Part shown: in pieces, positions 17,441 through 26,213 of the stretch
How the letters are laid out: every line of letters begins with the position of its first letter
How positions within the stretch are numbered: the stretch's first letter is position 1
Assembly: GCA_903873705.1 (NCBI GenBank)
Contig: CAIQPK010000064.1
Span: 62,001-126,000 of the forward strand
Direction: 5' to 3'
DNA length: 64,000 nt
DNA from: an uncultured Acidobacteriota bacterium
GTDB lineage: Bacteria; Acidobacteriota; Terriglobia; Terriglobales; Acidobacteriaceae
The notes under the pieces: model-generated
The model's database searches: none
The model's input: only the letters and a program-made list of their open reading frames with translations
Told to the model about the DNA's origin: nothing
Program-made: the position numbers and the translations under genes

Positions 17441-18292
17441 TCAGCCCTGTTCCGACAGCCACAAAACCGGCCGGCTCAGATCGCTACTCACATCACCGCC
17501 ATGCTGTACGACGATTCGCTCGCTCGGAATCTTTTTCAGCAGGGCCGTTCGAACCTCGGCGTTGTCGGCATTTTCGCTAACATCGCCGCCTTGAGCCGAA
17601 ACGCCATAGACTTTCAGCGAGAAGCTCTGAGGATTGGTAACCAAGAATTGCCAAAGAAAAGGCATCTCCGCTCGGAGCCAGCTGTCCGGCGTCACCTCGT
17701 CGTTTGCAGCAACGTCCCAAGCTGAAATCACGATCGCTAGCTTGCGAAGTTTTATGTCGTATGGTTGCTGCTGCATCCCGCGAAGCAGATCTACAAGCTT
17801 GGCTTGCTCTGATACGCAATCATGTGTCCATTCGGTGGCATCGGCAAAATTGTCTGGGCCTCCTACAAGATCAACTCCTGCATCAAGAATTGAAACGGCC
17901 TGATGTGGACGGTCTGCTGTCATAAAAAGCAGAATGCCGCCGTCACTATTGACATGCTCTACAAATTCCGGTGTACAGGTTCTCGTAGCGAATTGATTTT
18001 TGAATGCTTCTCCCGACAAATCCCGGAAACTCAACGCAAAGGATCTTTGGCCGGCTTGATCCTTCAGATACATCACTATGTCATTCTCTTCCGCGATTGA
18101 CGTGCGGAGTACACGTTTACAGCGGCGCCACATCTCAACGATCCGGTCAAGATAAGAGGAGTCCCCCTTCAATGTCTCCAGCTCCAGAGTTGACTTAAGT
18201 TCCCCCGCATTTAGCAGATGCCAAAATGCCGCCAAGAAGGTCGTCTTGCCCGATGAGGGCATCCCGATAATAGTGTGATAAATCTCAGGCAT
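17441..18292 (-). CDS. TRAFAC-class GTPase of a GTPase-centred conflict system
   Basis: From the ATG at 18292 (283 aa) the protein starts MPEIYHTIIG followed by P-loop GMPSSGKTT (10-18). G3 is DLSG (91-94) and the G4-like motif is SAWD (190-193). This fits one of the two double-GTPase proteins that occur in tandem in these loci. The start is chosen over the longer frame (18334) because GGGAGC precedes it, and the overlap with the upstream stop is then only 8 bp. It sits between a second GTPase and GAP1. Confidence 0.8.
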   Translation of the reverse strand: MPEIYHTIIGMPSSGKTTFLAAFWHLLNAGELKSTLELETLKGDSSYLDRIVEMWRRCKRVLRTSIAEENDIVMYLKDQAGQRSFALSFRDLSGEAFKNQFATRTCTPEFVEHVNSDGGILLFMTADRPHQAVSILDAGVDLVGGPDNFADATEWTHDCVSEQAKLVDLLRGMQQQPYDIKLRKLAIVISAWDVAANDEVTPDSWLRAEMPFLWQFLVTNPQSFSLKVYGVSAQGGDVSENADNAEVRTALLKKIPSERIVVQHGGDVSSDLSRPVLWLSEQG

Positions 18293-19214
18293 CCCGGTGC
18301 TCCCACGTCTGAAAACGATCCGCGAGCTTGTCAAACTCCGTCACTGCTATCAATTCAGATATCGAGGGTAAGTTGCGTGATTTCAGCTGACCGTACCAGC
18401 TGCGCAACAACACATCAACTCCGAAGGCTCTGTCGAGGCCCCCTGTCGGATCGCGAGCTGCGACCGTGAAGAAGTCAAGGGACTTCAGACGGGGGCCGAA
18501 ATCTTCGTTCAATTTCTTCCTAAAAACATCTAGTCGTCCGTCCAAAGTCGCCCAATCGCCAGCCTGCTGAAGCAAATCCTGTTTTGTCGTGACGATCTGT
18601 ACCACACTGTTCAGGTTCACAGCCTTTGTATCCGTCAACATACGGAGCGTTTGCCGAACGATCTGCATTGCTCCCGCTCTTTCTTCAAGGTCAGCCAGTC
18701 GCCCGCCATCCATCAAGATGCAAACGATATCTGCCTTCGGAAATTCTTCAAGGTCCGCGACAAGTTCCGGGTTGCCTCGAGCGCGGTTATAAAGTTCGCC
18801 GGCGCGATCCGAGATGACGATGTCTTCGCGGTGATATGGCTCCGTCAACGAAGTGAATGCGAAATGAAAATACTGGAGACCCTCGGAGAGAGGAGTCCGG
18901 GCAGTATCTGGAGTTTGCATCCCTGAATCCAGACGTTCATAGTGTGCTCGCTTCTCCAGAGCGACGATTGTCTGTATTCCGCAACTCATCCGATCCGCAA
19001 AAACATCATGGAGGAAGCGATCATAGATGGAGCAGATCAGCGTGCTCTTTCCGCTATGCGCGTCGCCCACGAGCGTGACGACAGTGACCGGCCGCACGCA
19101 CAAGAGCGTGTCAACTTCTGAAATAGAGAACGCTTCAGAAGTCGAGAGGTCGAGTAACTCCTGAGAGATTACTTCGTCTCCCGTTGAGATCGCTTTGTCA
19201 TCCGCTTCAGCCAC
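18285..19214 (-). CDS. TRAFAC-class GTPase, second of the pair
   Basis: A 309-residue GTPase with P-loop GDAHSGKST (50-58), G3 DRAG (136-139) and G4 TKQD (210-213), the last close to the canonical NKxD/TKxD. A short acidic N-terminal extension precedes the G domain. It is paired with the GTPase encoded directly downstream (8-bp overlap), consistent with a two-GTPase module that switches together. The cognate helical protein GASH lies 15 bp upstream. Confidence 0.8.
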   Translation of the reverse strand: MAEADDKAISTGDEVISQELLDLSTSEAFSISEVDTLLCVRPVTVVTLVGDAHSGKSTLICSIYDRFLHDVFADRMSCGIQTIVALEKRAHYERLDSGMQTPDTARTPLSEGLQYFHFAFTSLTEPYHREDIVISDRAGELYNRARGNPELVADLEEFPKADIVCILMDGGRLADLEERAGAMQIVRQTLRMLTDTKAVNLNSVVQIVTTKQDLLQQAGDWATLDGRLDVFRKKLNEDFGPRLKSLDFFTVAARDPTGGLDRAFGVDVLLRSWYGQLKSRNLPSISELIAVTEFDKLADRFQTWEHRDA

Positions 19215-19229
19215 GATTGCGCCTCCTGT

Positions 19230-20291
19230 CTAGAGCTGTCCTGTCACCATGCGTTCATGCATTGCTTGAAGTGCCAAGTGTTCAAACTCCATCTCTGCCT
19301 TTACCGTCATGGAAGTTGACTGCTCGAATGCAGTCATCCACGCCCCATGGCCGACCTCAGCGCTCTTCGAAAGTGCGAAAAAGATAGGACACAGATCAGA
19401 AACAGCCGTGATCGAGGTCTTGATATTGAGAGCCTTCACGTCTTCAGCGGGGGCGCTATTTCCGAGAGCCAACACGGAAGTTTTCCCGCCCCGAGCTTTT
19501 TTGACGGGCAATAAAGCACGCCGTATCAGTGAAGCTGCAGCATGAGGACCCGCAATTGTTTTGCTTAAGTCAGCGAGGTCGACACCGACTGCCACCGCCG
19601 CCAACCCTGGCGGAAGATCGCTAAATGGCCGATTCAATAGACGACTCCATCCTCCAATCAACCAGGATAAGATGTCTAATTCTTCTCGAGCTTCCTGTAG
19701 CTCTGAGACAACAGAGCTTAGTACATTCTGCGTTCCGCTCAAGGCAACGTGCGCATTCCGACGAAGTTCTTCAATTCCTCGCGCATATAGTTCACCTGCG
19801 GCGGACAGTGAAGTCGCGGCGCTTATCTCAGCTGCCGTTACGGTTGACGCCGGAAGCGGCACGAAATCAGTGCTAAGCGAAGTGCGCTCACGCACTGCCA
19901 TGTTCTTCAGGGCCGTTCTAAAAATATCGATGTGACTTACGTTGACGATGGGAACACGCAAACCATTTGCAGAAGCTGAAGCGACAACGGTTGCCGGGAA
20001 TTCCTCGCGGTTTTGCGTCGCCTGCCAGAGAATTGCCTCCGCAATCACCGCAGCTTCCCGCTCCTTTTGAACGAGTGAGAACATGCTATCGGTCTTCGCT
20101 ACCTCCGAACGGAACCATTCCGAACCCGTCTCGCTGACGGTCAACCCAAAATAGAAGCGAGTCAGCGTAACGGATTGTTCATCCGTTAGCGAGGCGCTCA
20201 TCGCTGTAATTGCCTGCTGCCTAACAGTAAACGTTTCTGGCTGAAGGCTGATATTTGCGCCTTGATAAATGTCTGCTAGTGTGACCGCCAT
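19230..20291 (-). CDS. GASH-like all-helical GTPase-associated protein
   Basis: A 353-residue protein with mainly helical sequence and no catalytic motif. The C-terminal part (HGAWMTAFEQS, then EFEHLALQAMHERMV) resembles the family annotated as GTPase-associated system all-helical protein (GASH), which accompanies the two GTPases and GAP1. It probably acts as an adaptor between GTPases and effector. Its ATG overlaps the phosphoesterase stop and it lies 15 bp before the next GTPase gene. Confidence 0.65.
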   Translation of the reverse strand: MAVTLADIYQGANISLQPETFTVRQQAITAMSASLTDEQSVTLTRFYFGLTVSETGSEWFRSEVAKTDSMFSLVQKEREAAVIAEAILWQATQNREEFPATVVASASANGLRVPIVNVSHIDIFRTALKNMAVRERTSLSTDFVPLPASTVTAAEISAATSLSAAGELYARGIEELRRNAHVALSGTQNVLSSVVSELQEAREELDILSWLIGGWSRLLNRPFSDLPPGLAAVAVGVDLADLSKTIAGPHAAASLIRRALLPVKKARGGKTSVLALGNSAPAEDVKALNIKTSITAVSDLCPIFFALSKSAEVGHGAWMTAFEQSTSMTVKAEMEFEHLALQAMHERMVTGQL

Positions 20292-21580
20292 CAGTTTGCC
20301 TCTTCTCGCCTTGTTCCTGCGACCCTATTCACTTGTTCCTCAAGCTTATCTACTATATTCCGCTCTTTTGCACGGAGGAGAGCTCGCCGAGACCGTTCAA
20401 AACTCGGGAGCTTTTGATCTTCCTCTTCAAGTAGGTTTAAGGTTCCGACGATCTGAGCTCTCTGCGAAACAGAAAGCCTAAAGAAACGAATGCTTATTCG
20501 ACGCAGGTCGTCCATGGAGCTTTCCTCCATTTCCACAATCTCAAGAGCTGTTTTTGAAGTTTCGGCAATCGATGGGACATGAACATTCGGTTGCTGGATA
20601 TACGGATCAAGCCGTATGCTGTGTTCGAAAACCTCTTGACCTCTGTCGCGCTTAGCAACAAACTCGCCTGGTCGTTGCTGCCAGACCCTTACGTGAATTT
20701 GCGCCTTTAGCATCCTGATGCCATCCTCTTTCGCGACATCCAGCTCGATGAGGTTGTATCCGGGTTCCCAGCCGCGCTCAACTCTATCCGGATGGGCCGC
20801 ACTAGCTGCGACTTGAATAAAGTCACGACAAAGCCGAATTCGGTTCGAATGTACGTGACCAAAAAGCAGCAGGCGTGCTACTGAACTCAAGTGATCATCG
20901 AGCTGTTCACCATTGCCCAACCAGGAGTAGGGATGATGACATATGACTAGATTTTCGACATCCGGACCTGTAGTGATCTGAAAGGCAGACGGATCTACAA
21001 AAAGCTCTTTCGGCTTATCTCGTTCGCCACACATGAAGGTGGAGTTTAAGCCGATTACGCGTAGTTTTGTTCCCTCTGAAAAATAGAGATCCCGCACGCA
21101 CATAGTACGGTTTGGGGGATACAGAGAACAAAAGAATTGCTCCGCGAAGGAGTTGTATGGCCCCAAGGATCGATAGAGAAGAGGTCCGGATTCTGAATCC
21201 GAGAGTTGCTCGCGCATCAGTGTGTCCAGCATCAATTCACTACTGTTCCGAATCGCATTGTGAACGCTTCGAACCAAGGGTTTGTTCGCGACGTCGCGAA
21301 CAATGTCATGGTTACCCGGAATTACAAGTACTTTTGAGAGATCACTGCCACATCGCCCGCAAAGCTCTTTAAGCCACTGATATGCGTACTCATATTCAGC
21401 CTCAGCTCCTTGGAAAGCTACGTCGCCTGAAACCACAACTACATCAGGTTGCTTTTGAAGTTTGCGGCAAAATCTCTCGGCATCAGCGGCTAATTCATTC
21501 CGAAGATGGGCGTTTGGATCCATCGCGGTTCCCACCTCGCCGGTGCGAAAATGCAAATCCGAGATGTGAAGAATCAGCAC
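20291..21580 (-). CDS. Calcineurin-like metallophosphoesterase of the GTPase system
   Basis: A 429-residue protein. The first 260 residues are a complete metallophosphoesterase: HISDLH at the start, VSGDVAFQG, PGNHD, ICHHPYSW and FGHVHSN. The C-terminal 150 residues are helical and may bind partners. It is first in an operon of GASH, two GTPases and GAP1, joined by overlapping or very close ends. As the only obvious catalytic hydrolase other than the GTPases it is the best candidate effector (nucleotide, phosphoprotein or nucleic-acid phosphodiesterase). The substrate cannot be read from the sequence. Confidence 0.82.
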   Translation of the reverse strand: MLILHISDLHFRTGEVGTAMDPNAHLRNELAADAERFCRKLQKQPDVVVVSGDVAFQGAEAEYEYAYQWLKELCGRCGSDLSKVLVIPGNHDIVRDVANKPLVRSVHNAIRNSSELMLDTLMREQLSDSESGPLLYRSLGPYNSFAEQFFCSLYPPNRTMCVRDLYFSEGTKLRVIGLNSTFMCGERDKPKELFVDPSAFQITTGPDVENLVICHHPYSWLGNGEQLDDHLSSVARLLLFGHVHSNRIRLCRDFIQVAASAAHPDRVERGWEPGYNLIELDVAKEDGIRMLKAQIHVRVWQQRPGEFVAKRDRGQEVFEHSIRLDPYIQQPNVHVPSIAETSKTALEIVEMEESSMDDLRRISIRFFRLSVSQRAQIVGTLNLLEEEDQKLPSFERSRRALLRAKERNIVDKLEEQVNRVAGTRREEAN

Positions 21581-21611
21581 TGCACCATTCTAACGGTTTA
21601 GCCACAGCTGC

Positions 21612-21851
21612 TTAGCCGCTCGTTCGAGAGTCTCGTCGCCGCGCATCACTCGCCGGCCATCTGCCGGCGGTTGGCTGGCCGGACGATTGAATTCTCCCGG
21701 GCGATTGTTGCTTCTTTTCTTGCCCCAGGTTTGCCTTCGCAACCGCAAAAGCGAACCTACGTTCTTCGGCCGTCCAAAAGCGAGGTCCTCTCTGTTGAAG
21801 AGCAATTAGACGGATTTGTGAGCTCGCGGAAAGAGCCAATAATGAGTTCAT
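21612..21851 (-). CDS. Possible small protein upstream of the GTPase operon (79 aa)
   Basis: An ATG at 21851 has GAGGTG five bases upstream, and the stop is 31 bp before the metallophosphoesterase start on the same strand. The product begins MNSLLALSASSQIRLIALQQ and contains FWTAEERRFAFAVAKA; its tail is Arg/Ser-rich and unlike a folded protein. No family recognised. It may be a small regulatory gene or a remnant. Confidence 0.35.
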   Translation of the reverse strand: MNSLLALSASSQIRLIALQQRGPRFWTAEERRFAFAVAKANLGQEKKQQSPGRIQSSGQPTAGRWPASDARRRDSRTSG

Positions 21852-21986
21852 GATGCACCTCTAATGCGGGGTGAGAAGTTGGCTTGCGCAGACAAAACAC
21901 TCTAGCGACGGCATCCGATCATTCCGCCACGGACGCTGCGAGCCCTTCGATAGGCGTACCCATCGCGCATCGTACGTCGATTCCTT

Positions 21987-22010
21987 CTCGGAGGGTCTCG
22001 GCCCTCCGAG
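21987..22010. repeat. Hairpin in the spacer between island and tRNA-Phe
   Basis: A perfect 9-bp inverted repeat, CTCGGAGGG and CCCTCCGAG, with a 6-base loop. No T-run follows on either strand, so it is not an obvious intrinsic terminator. The rest of 21852-22150 shows no convincing gene and may hold regulatory or recombination sequence at the island end. Confidence 0.6.
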
Positions 22011-22151
22011 CACCGTCGAGCGTTCAGCTCGCGCGGCTAATTCCCGACTCCCTGCATTCGCCAAGATGCCGGAAATCACCGCAGCCCCAAACGAATCCGG
22101 GTGAAATGCGGGTGACGTTTTCTCACCGCTTCTTCTAAGTTATTGAAAAGG

Positions 22152-22226
22152 TGGTGGCCAGAGACGGGATCGAACCGCCGACGCCGGCCTTTTCAGGGCC
22201 GCGCTCTACCACTGAGCTATCTGGCC
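22152..22226 (-). tRNA. tRNA-Phe (GAA), CCA encoded
   Basis: On the minus strand the sequence folds as a full cloverleaf: acceptor GGCCAGA paired with TCTGGCC, D arm with AGCTCAGTGGTAGAGC, anticodon stem CGGCC/GGCCG around loop CTGAAAA (anticodon GAA), T arm with GGTTCGATCCC, discriminator A and encoded CCA at 22154-22152. The 3' end faces the accessory region to the left, which makes it the likely attachment target of the island. Confidence 0.95.
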
Positions 22227-22355
22227 TTGGCATGGTTATCCAACGCATAGGCCGCCAAGTGCGCCGTGCGCTTGTTCGTTTCGAATCGCCTGCCTGGGGA
22301 AGGGATTTGACCATCAGCGCAAACTGCCGCGCGGTCTTCGAGAACGCCGAAACCC

Positions 22356-22384
22356 AGTATAGCAATCTCGCCGCCTCCCGCCAA
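22356..22384 (-). promoter_or_regulatory. Candidate sigma-70 promoter for tRNA-Phe
   Basis: On the minus strand, TTGGCG (22384-22379) and TATACT (22361-22356) are separated by 17 bases. The -10 is a close match to consensus. The tRNA 5' end lies about 130 bases downstream, which would imply a processed leader. No other promoter of this quality is visible between here and the tRNA. Confidence 0.45.
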
Positions 22385-22396
22385 ACCCAACCTCCT

Positions 22397-23377
22397 CTAC
22401 TCCGCCAGAAACCGCAGCAGCTCCTTGTTGAAGACCTCCGGCGCCTGCAGGTGCGGCACGTGGCCAATACCCGGAAGAATCACCACCTCGGCGCCTCCGG
22501 GAATGGTTGCGGCGATGTGTTTCGCATACTTCGGAAACTCCGTGAAGTCCTTCTCGCCGCCCAGCACCATTGCCTTCACCTTGATGTGCGCCCAGTCATC
22601 CGTTACCGGATCGAGATACGGCATCTGCCGATAGATCGCGCTCACCATCGCCAGCCTCGGCCAGTCGCTGCTCAGCGTCGGCGCATAGCTGATGCGCACA
22701 TACTGCTCATACTCCGGCTTCCAGTCGCCCGGAAAGTAGCGCGAAATCGTCGCATACGCCTGCGCCCAGTTCTGGTCCGGGGTGCGCGCCATGTTCGCTT
22801 TGTACGCGGCCTCCGCGCTCACCCACGGCGTCTCCCAGCGCACGTCGGTCAGCCCGATCGCGTCATACAGCATCACCCGCTCCGTGATATCCGGATAAGA
22901 AGCCGCAAACCGTGCCGCCAGCATCCCGCCCATCGAGTGCCCCACCACCGCCACCCGCTTCACGCCAAGCGAATCCAACAGCGTCCGCGTGTTCAGCGCC
23001 ATATCGTGAAAGTTGTAAGGAATAATCGCCTTCGACGACCGCCCAAACCCGATCTGGTCCGGCACCACCACCCGATACCCCGCCCGCCGCAGCGCCTCAA
23101 TCGGCCCGCCAAAGTAGAACCCCCCAAAATTCATCCCATGCAGCAGCACCACCACCCTGCCATTCGGCGCGCCCGCTGGCAGAACGTCCATATAGGCCAT
23201 CTGCACATCCTGCCCATACACCGTCAGCGGCAAAAATTTCACCGGATACGGATAAGCAATGTCCTCATAAGTAATGCTCCCCGCCTTCACATCTAACGGA
23301 GCCTTCGTCGCACTCGCCTGCCCTTGGGCAACACCCGCACCCATCGCCAACACCATCACCGCCGCCAAACCCCGCAT
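22397..23377 (-). CDS. Secreted alpha/beta hydrolase
   Basis: From the ATG at 23377 (GGAGGAG six bases upstream) the protein has 326 residues. It begins with a signal peptide (MRGLAAVMVLAMGAGVAQGQA). The mature part is a complete alpha/beta hydrolase: LLHGMNFGG oxyanion region, nucleophile GHSMGG, GGEKDFTEF acidic region, and GIGHVPHLQ carrying the catalytic His. The substrate is not evident; ester or lactone hydrolysis is likely. It is the first protein gene beyond the tRNA and shows the C-ending codon bias of the chromosomal part. Confidence 0.85.
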   Translation of the reverse strand: MRGLAAVMVLAMGAGVAQGQASATKAPLDVKAGSITYEDIAYPYPVKFLPLTVYGQDVQMAYMDVLPAGAPNGRVVVLLHGMNFGGFYFGGPIEALRRAGYRVVVPDQIGFGRSSKAIIPYNFHDMALNTRTLLDSLGVKRVAVVGHSMGGMLAARFAASYPDITERVMLYDAIGLTDVRWETPWVSAEAAYKANMARTPDQNWAQAYATISRYFPGDWKPEYEQYVRISYAPTLSSDWPRLAMVSAIYRQMPYLDPVTDDWAHIKVKAMVLGGEKDFTEFPKYAKHIAATIPGGAEVVILPGIGHVPHLQAPEVFNKELLRFLAE

Positions 23378-23551
23378 CTTCATCTCCTCCACAACCGTTC
23401 CACTCAATCCTCTCCCCTCCAACACTCATCCCTCAACTCAATCCCACTCTAAGCTCAAACGCTCTAAGCTTTTCCCAACCCAGCGCCACACAACCACACC
23501 CGCCGCGCCATCATACCGACAACTCCCAACCCCAAGCACCAAACCCACACA

Positions 23552-23615
23552 CCCACTGACCCACTGACCCACTGACCCACTGACCCACTGACCCACTGAC
23601 CCACTGACCCACTGA
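23552..23615. repeat. Eight tandem copies of CCCACTGA
   Basis: Eight perfect, uninterrupted copies of an 8-bp unit. The array ends two bases before TATGCT (23618-23623), a possible -10 for the adenosine deaminase gene, and CTGACC within the array sits 16 bases upstream of it. Confidence 0.95.
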
Positions 23616-23670
23616 TTTATGCTGGAACATTCACCCCGGCAGCACAAACAACAGAGGAGAGGCCAACCCC

Positions 23671-25296
23671 ATGGACGCATCGCACGAGCACCCCAATCCC
23701 CCCATCCGCCTCTGGCCCGCCCTCGTCCTCCTCGCCTTGCTCGCCATCGTCCCCATCGCCCTCTCCCACGCTCCCGGCAGCACCGCCTACTCCTTCCCCA
23801 CCAACGCCAACGAGATCCGCGCCGCCCGCGCCTTCGATATCGCCCACAACCTCGGCCACGCCCGCCTCTACGCCTTTCTCCACAACATGCCCAAAGGCGG
23901 AGACCTCCACAACCACCTCACTGGCGCCGTCTACTCCGAAACCTTCATCCGCGAAGCCGCCGCCGACAACCTCTGCGTCTCACCCACCGACTTCTCCCTC
24001 ACCGGCAAACCCGCCCCCTGCGCCGCGCCATCCTTCCCCGCCTCCAAGGCCATCGCCGACCAGGCCACCTGGGACAACATGAACAACGCCTTCAGCGTCC
24101 GTTCCTACGTCCCCCACACCGGCTTTACCGAGCACGACCAGTTCTTCTCCACCTTCAACCGTTTCGGCGCACTCGACATCAACAAACACGGCGGCGAGTG
24201 GGTCCACGAAATCGTCACCCGCGCCGCCTCCCAGAACGAGCAGTACGTCGAAATCATGGACGTAGCCGCCGTCCCCGCCATCTTCGGCCTCGCCGCCAAG
24301 CTGCACCTGCGCGACACCACCGACGCTGGCCTCGCCGACCTCAAGCACCAGGCCGAAGCCGCCGGCCTAGCCCAGGTCGTCGCCGCTGCCTCCGCCGAAA
24401 TGGCCAACATGGACGCCCAGCGCAACGCCATCGAGCACTGCGGCACACCCCAGGCCCAGCCCGGCTGCACCGTCACCGTTCGCTGGATCGACAGCGTCAT
24501 CCGCGACCTCTCCAACGAACAGGTCTTCACCCAAACCCTCGTCGCCTTCGAGACCACCAAGATCAATCCCAACGTCGTCGCGGTCAACTACCTCCGTGCC
24601 GAAGACTGGCGCGGCTCTGTCGACCAGTACGCCATCGGCATGCGCTTCCTGCAATGGCTCCGCCCGCAATACCCCGCCGCCCACCTATCCCTCCACGCCG
24701 GCGAGCTCACCCTGGGCATCGTCCCCCCCGAAGCCCTCCGCGACCACATCCGCCAGGCCGTAGAAATCGCCGGTGCCGAACGCATCGGCCATGGTGTAGA
24801 CATCGGCTACGAAAACGACGCCACCGGCCTCCTCCGCGAGATGGCCCAGAAGAACATCATGGTCGAAATCAACCTCACCTCCAACGACGCCATCCTCGGC
24901 GTCAAGGGCGACGAGCACCCCCTCGCCGCCTACCTCGCCGCGCACGTCCCCATCGCGCTCTCCACCGACGACGAAGGCGTCTCCCGCATCGACATCACGC
25001 ACGAGTACGTCAAGGCCGTAGAGGACCAGGGCTTCGGCTACGCCGACCTCAAACGCGCCGCCCGCACCTCCATCGAGCACGCCTTCCTCCCCGGCCCCAG
25101 CCTCTGGGCGCCACCCACCAACCGCACCCGCTTCGTCCAGATGTTCACCAACCGCGTCGACGCCTGCTCCGACGCCGTCACCCCCAACGCCCTACCCCCG
25201 GGCCCCTGCAAAGACTTCCTCAACAAAAGCCCCCGCGCCTCCCAGCAGTACGAACTAGAACGCCGCTTCGCCACCTTCGAATCCAACATCCGCTAA
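23671..25296 (+). CDS. Adenosine deaminase family protein, membrane-anchored or secreted
   Basis: A 541-residue metal-dependent deaminase. An N-terminal hydrophobic segment (LWPALVLLALLAIVPIAL, about 11-30) suggests export or membrane anchoring. Adenosine-deaminase motifs are in order: GGDLHNHLTGA (metal ligands His-x-His), LSLHAGE, RIGHGVDI, and LSTDDEGVS (metal Asp). Length and leader resemble the extracellular ADGF/CECR1 type more than cytosolic Add (about 340 aa). It would convert adenosine to inosine, possibly outside the cytoplasm. GAGGAGAGG precedes the ATG by about 8 bases. A purine nucleoside permease gene lies at 50 kb in the same window. Confidence 0.85.
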   Translation: MDASHEHPNPPIRLWPALVLLALLAIVPIALSHAPGSTAYSFPTNANEIRAARAFDIAHNLGHARLYAFLHNMPKGGDLHNHLTGAVYSETFIREAAADNLCVSPTDFSLTGKPAPCAAPSFPASKAIADQATWDNMNNAFSVRSYVPHTGFTEHDQFFSTFNRFGALDINKHGGEWVHEIVTRAASQNEQYVEIMDVAAVPAIFGLAAKLHLRDTTDAGLADLKHQAEAAGLAQVVAAASAEMANMDAQRNAIEHCGTPQAQPGCTVTVRWIDSVIRDLSNEQVFTQTLVAFETTKINPNVVAVNYLRAEDWRGSVDQYAIGMRFLQWLRPQYPAAHLSLHAGELTLGIVPPEALRDHIRQAVEIAGAERIGHGVDIGYENDATGLLREMAQKNIMVEINLTSNDAILGVKGDEHPLAAYLAAHVPIALSTDDEGVSRIDITHEYVKAVEDQGFGYADLKRAARTSIEHAFLPGPSLWAPPTNRTRFVQMFTNRVDACSDAVTPNALPPGPCKDFLNKSPRASQQYELERRFATFESNIR

Positions 25297-25350
25297 CCAC
25301 TAACTCCATCCTTTACAGTCGTAATGCCGCAACGAAGCGAAGCAATCTCC

Positions 25351-25486
25351 ACTTGCACTTACCGTTGCACTGGCGCTTGCACTTGCTGTTGCACTTGCTG
25401 TTGCAGTTGCTGTTGCAGTTGCAGTTGCAGTTGCAGTTGACGTTGCAGTTGCACTTGACGTTGCACTTGCCGTTGCCGTTGCCCTC
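25351..25486. repeat. Hexamer-like low-complexity array (GTTGCA/CTTGCA units)
   Basis: About 22 imperfect 6-base units based on TTGCAC, TTGCTG, TTGCAG and TTGACG run through the spacer after the deaminase gene. No gene-like frame with a start and ribosome site is present. It forms the left half of a composite repeat with the palindromic element at 25502. Confidence 0.85.
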
Positions 25487-25501
25487 CCCAACCCCAGCAA
25501 C

Positions 25502-25546
25502 CGTCATCTCGACCGGAGCGAAGCGCAGTCGAGAGATCCCCGCATT
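25502..25546. repeat. Dispersed palindromic repeat, copy A
   Basis: The sequence CGTCATCTCGACCGGAGCG...CAGTCGAGAGATCCCCGCATT has near-complementary ends (CTCGAC with GTCGAG). Related copies occur at 28065 and 29716, each next to TTGC-type hexamer arrays. Confidence 0.8.
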
Positions 25547-25627
25547 CCCCAACACCGGCAACCAGGCTAATTCCCACACCCGCTGCTACACTTAACCAGC
25601 CCGCGCACCCATAAAACCGGAGACCCC

Positions 25628-25972
25628 ATGGCCAAGCGCCTCATCCTCTTCATCCTCCTCTTCATGGTCTTCATCCTCTGCATGTTCTTCGGTGGCAACT
25701 GGGACGTCATCCGGCTCACCCAGCAGGTCGCCGCCATGCAGAACCACACCACCGCCTGGAACCCCATCCCCTCCATCCACTACGTGGTCGGCCGTTACAT
25801 CCTCATCGCCAACGGCATTCTCTTCGCCACCGCCCTGATGGTTCTCATCGCCCTCCTCCAGGCCTTCACCCGACGCTCCCGCAGCCACATCCCCATCACC
25901 CTCGCCGCCTGGCTCATCGCCATCTTCGCCGGCCTCGCGCTCAAGTTCGGCCTCACTCCCGCCAGCTTTTAG
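25628..25972 (+). CDS. Small membrane protein (114 aa)
   Basis: Three hydrophobic segments are visible: LILFILLFMVFILCMFFG (about 5-22), YILIANGILFATALMVLIALL (about 58-78) and ITLAAWLIAIFAGLALKFGL (about 90-109). No domain recognised. The ATG at 25628 follows a spacer made of repeats. Function unknown. Confidence 0.65.
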   Translation: MAKRLILFILLFMVFILCMFFGGNWDVIRLTQQVAAMQNHTTAWNPIPSIHYVVGRYILIANGILFATALMVLIALLQAFTRRSRSHIPITLAAWLIAIFAGLALKFGLTPASF

Positions 25973-26213
25973 CCTGTCACCCTTCCAGAAATCTCCCGAA
26001 AATCGCGTCTTTTCCCCAAAGGTTGCAGTGAAACAATTCGCGACATCCTTGCCGAATTGGTAAACTTCTATCACCACATACGCATCCGTCAGTAATAGAC
26101 CACGCAATCCGCGGCCCTCGCACAACACCAACGCCGCACCCGTGTCTATTCAGGAACGTTAGGAACACCGTCCCTCCCGCCGCCAGGGCGAGGGACCAAA
26201 GGATTCCACCAGG

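Noticed and set aside
21987-22010. Hairpin as intrinsic terminator or attachment site
   Set aside because: No T-run on either side and no second copy in the window; kept only as an inverted repeat.
23552-23615. Possible CRISPR array
   Set aside because: The 8-bp units are contiguous with no spacers, and no cas genes are present.
25351-25486. Possible coding sequence or CRISPR in the hexamer array
   Set aside because: Simple-sequence repeats with no unique spacers; translations are monotonous (Cys/Asn or Thr/Ala).
23619-25595. Long plus-strand frame rich in Arg/His/Pro overlapping the deaminase gene
   Set aside because: It is the out-of-frame reading of C-rich deaminase codons; composition is not protein-like and the deaminase motifs are in the other frame.
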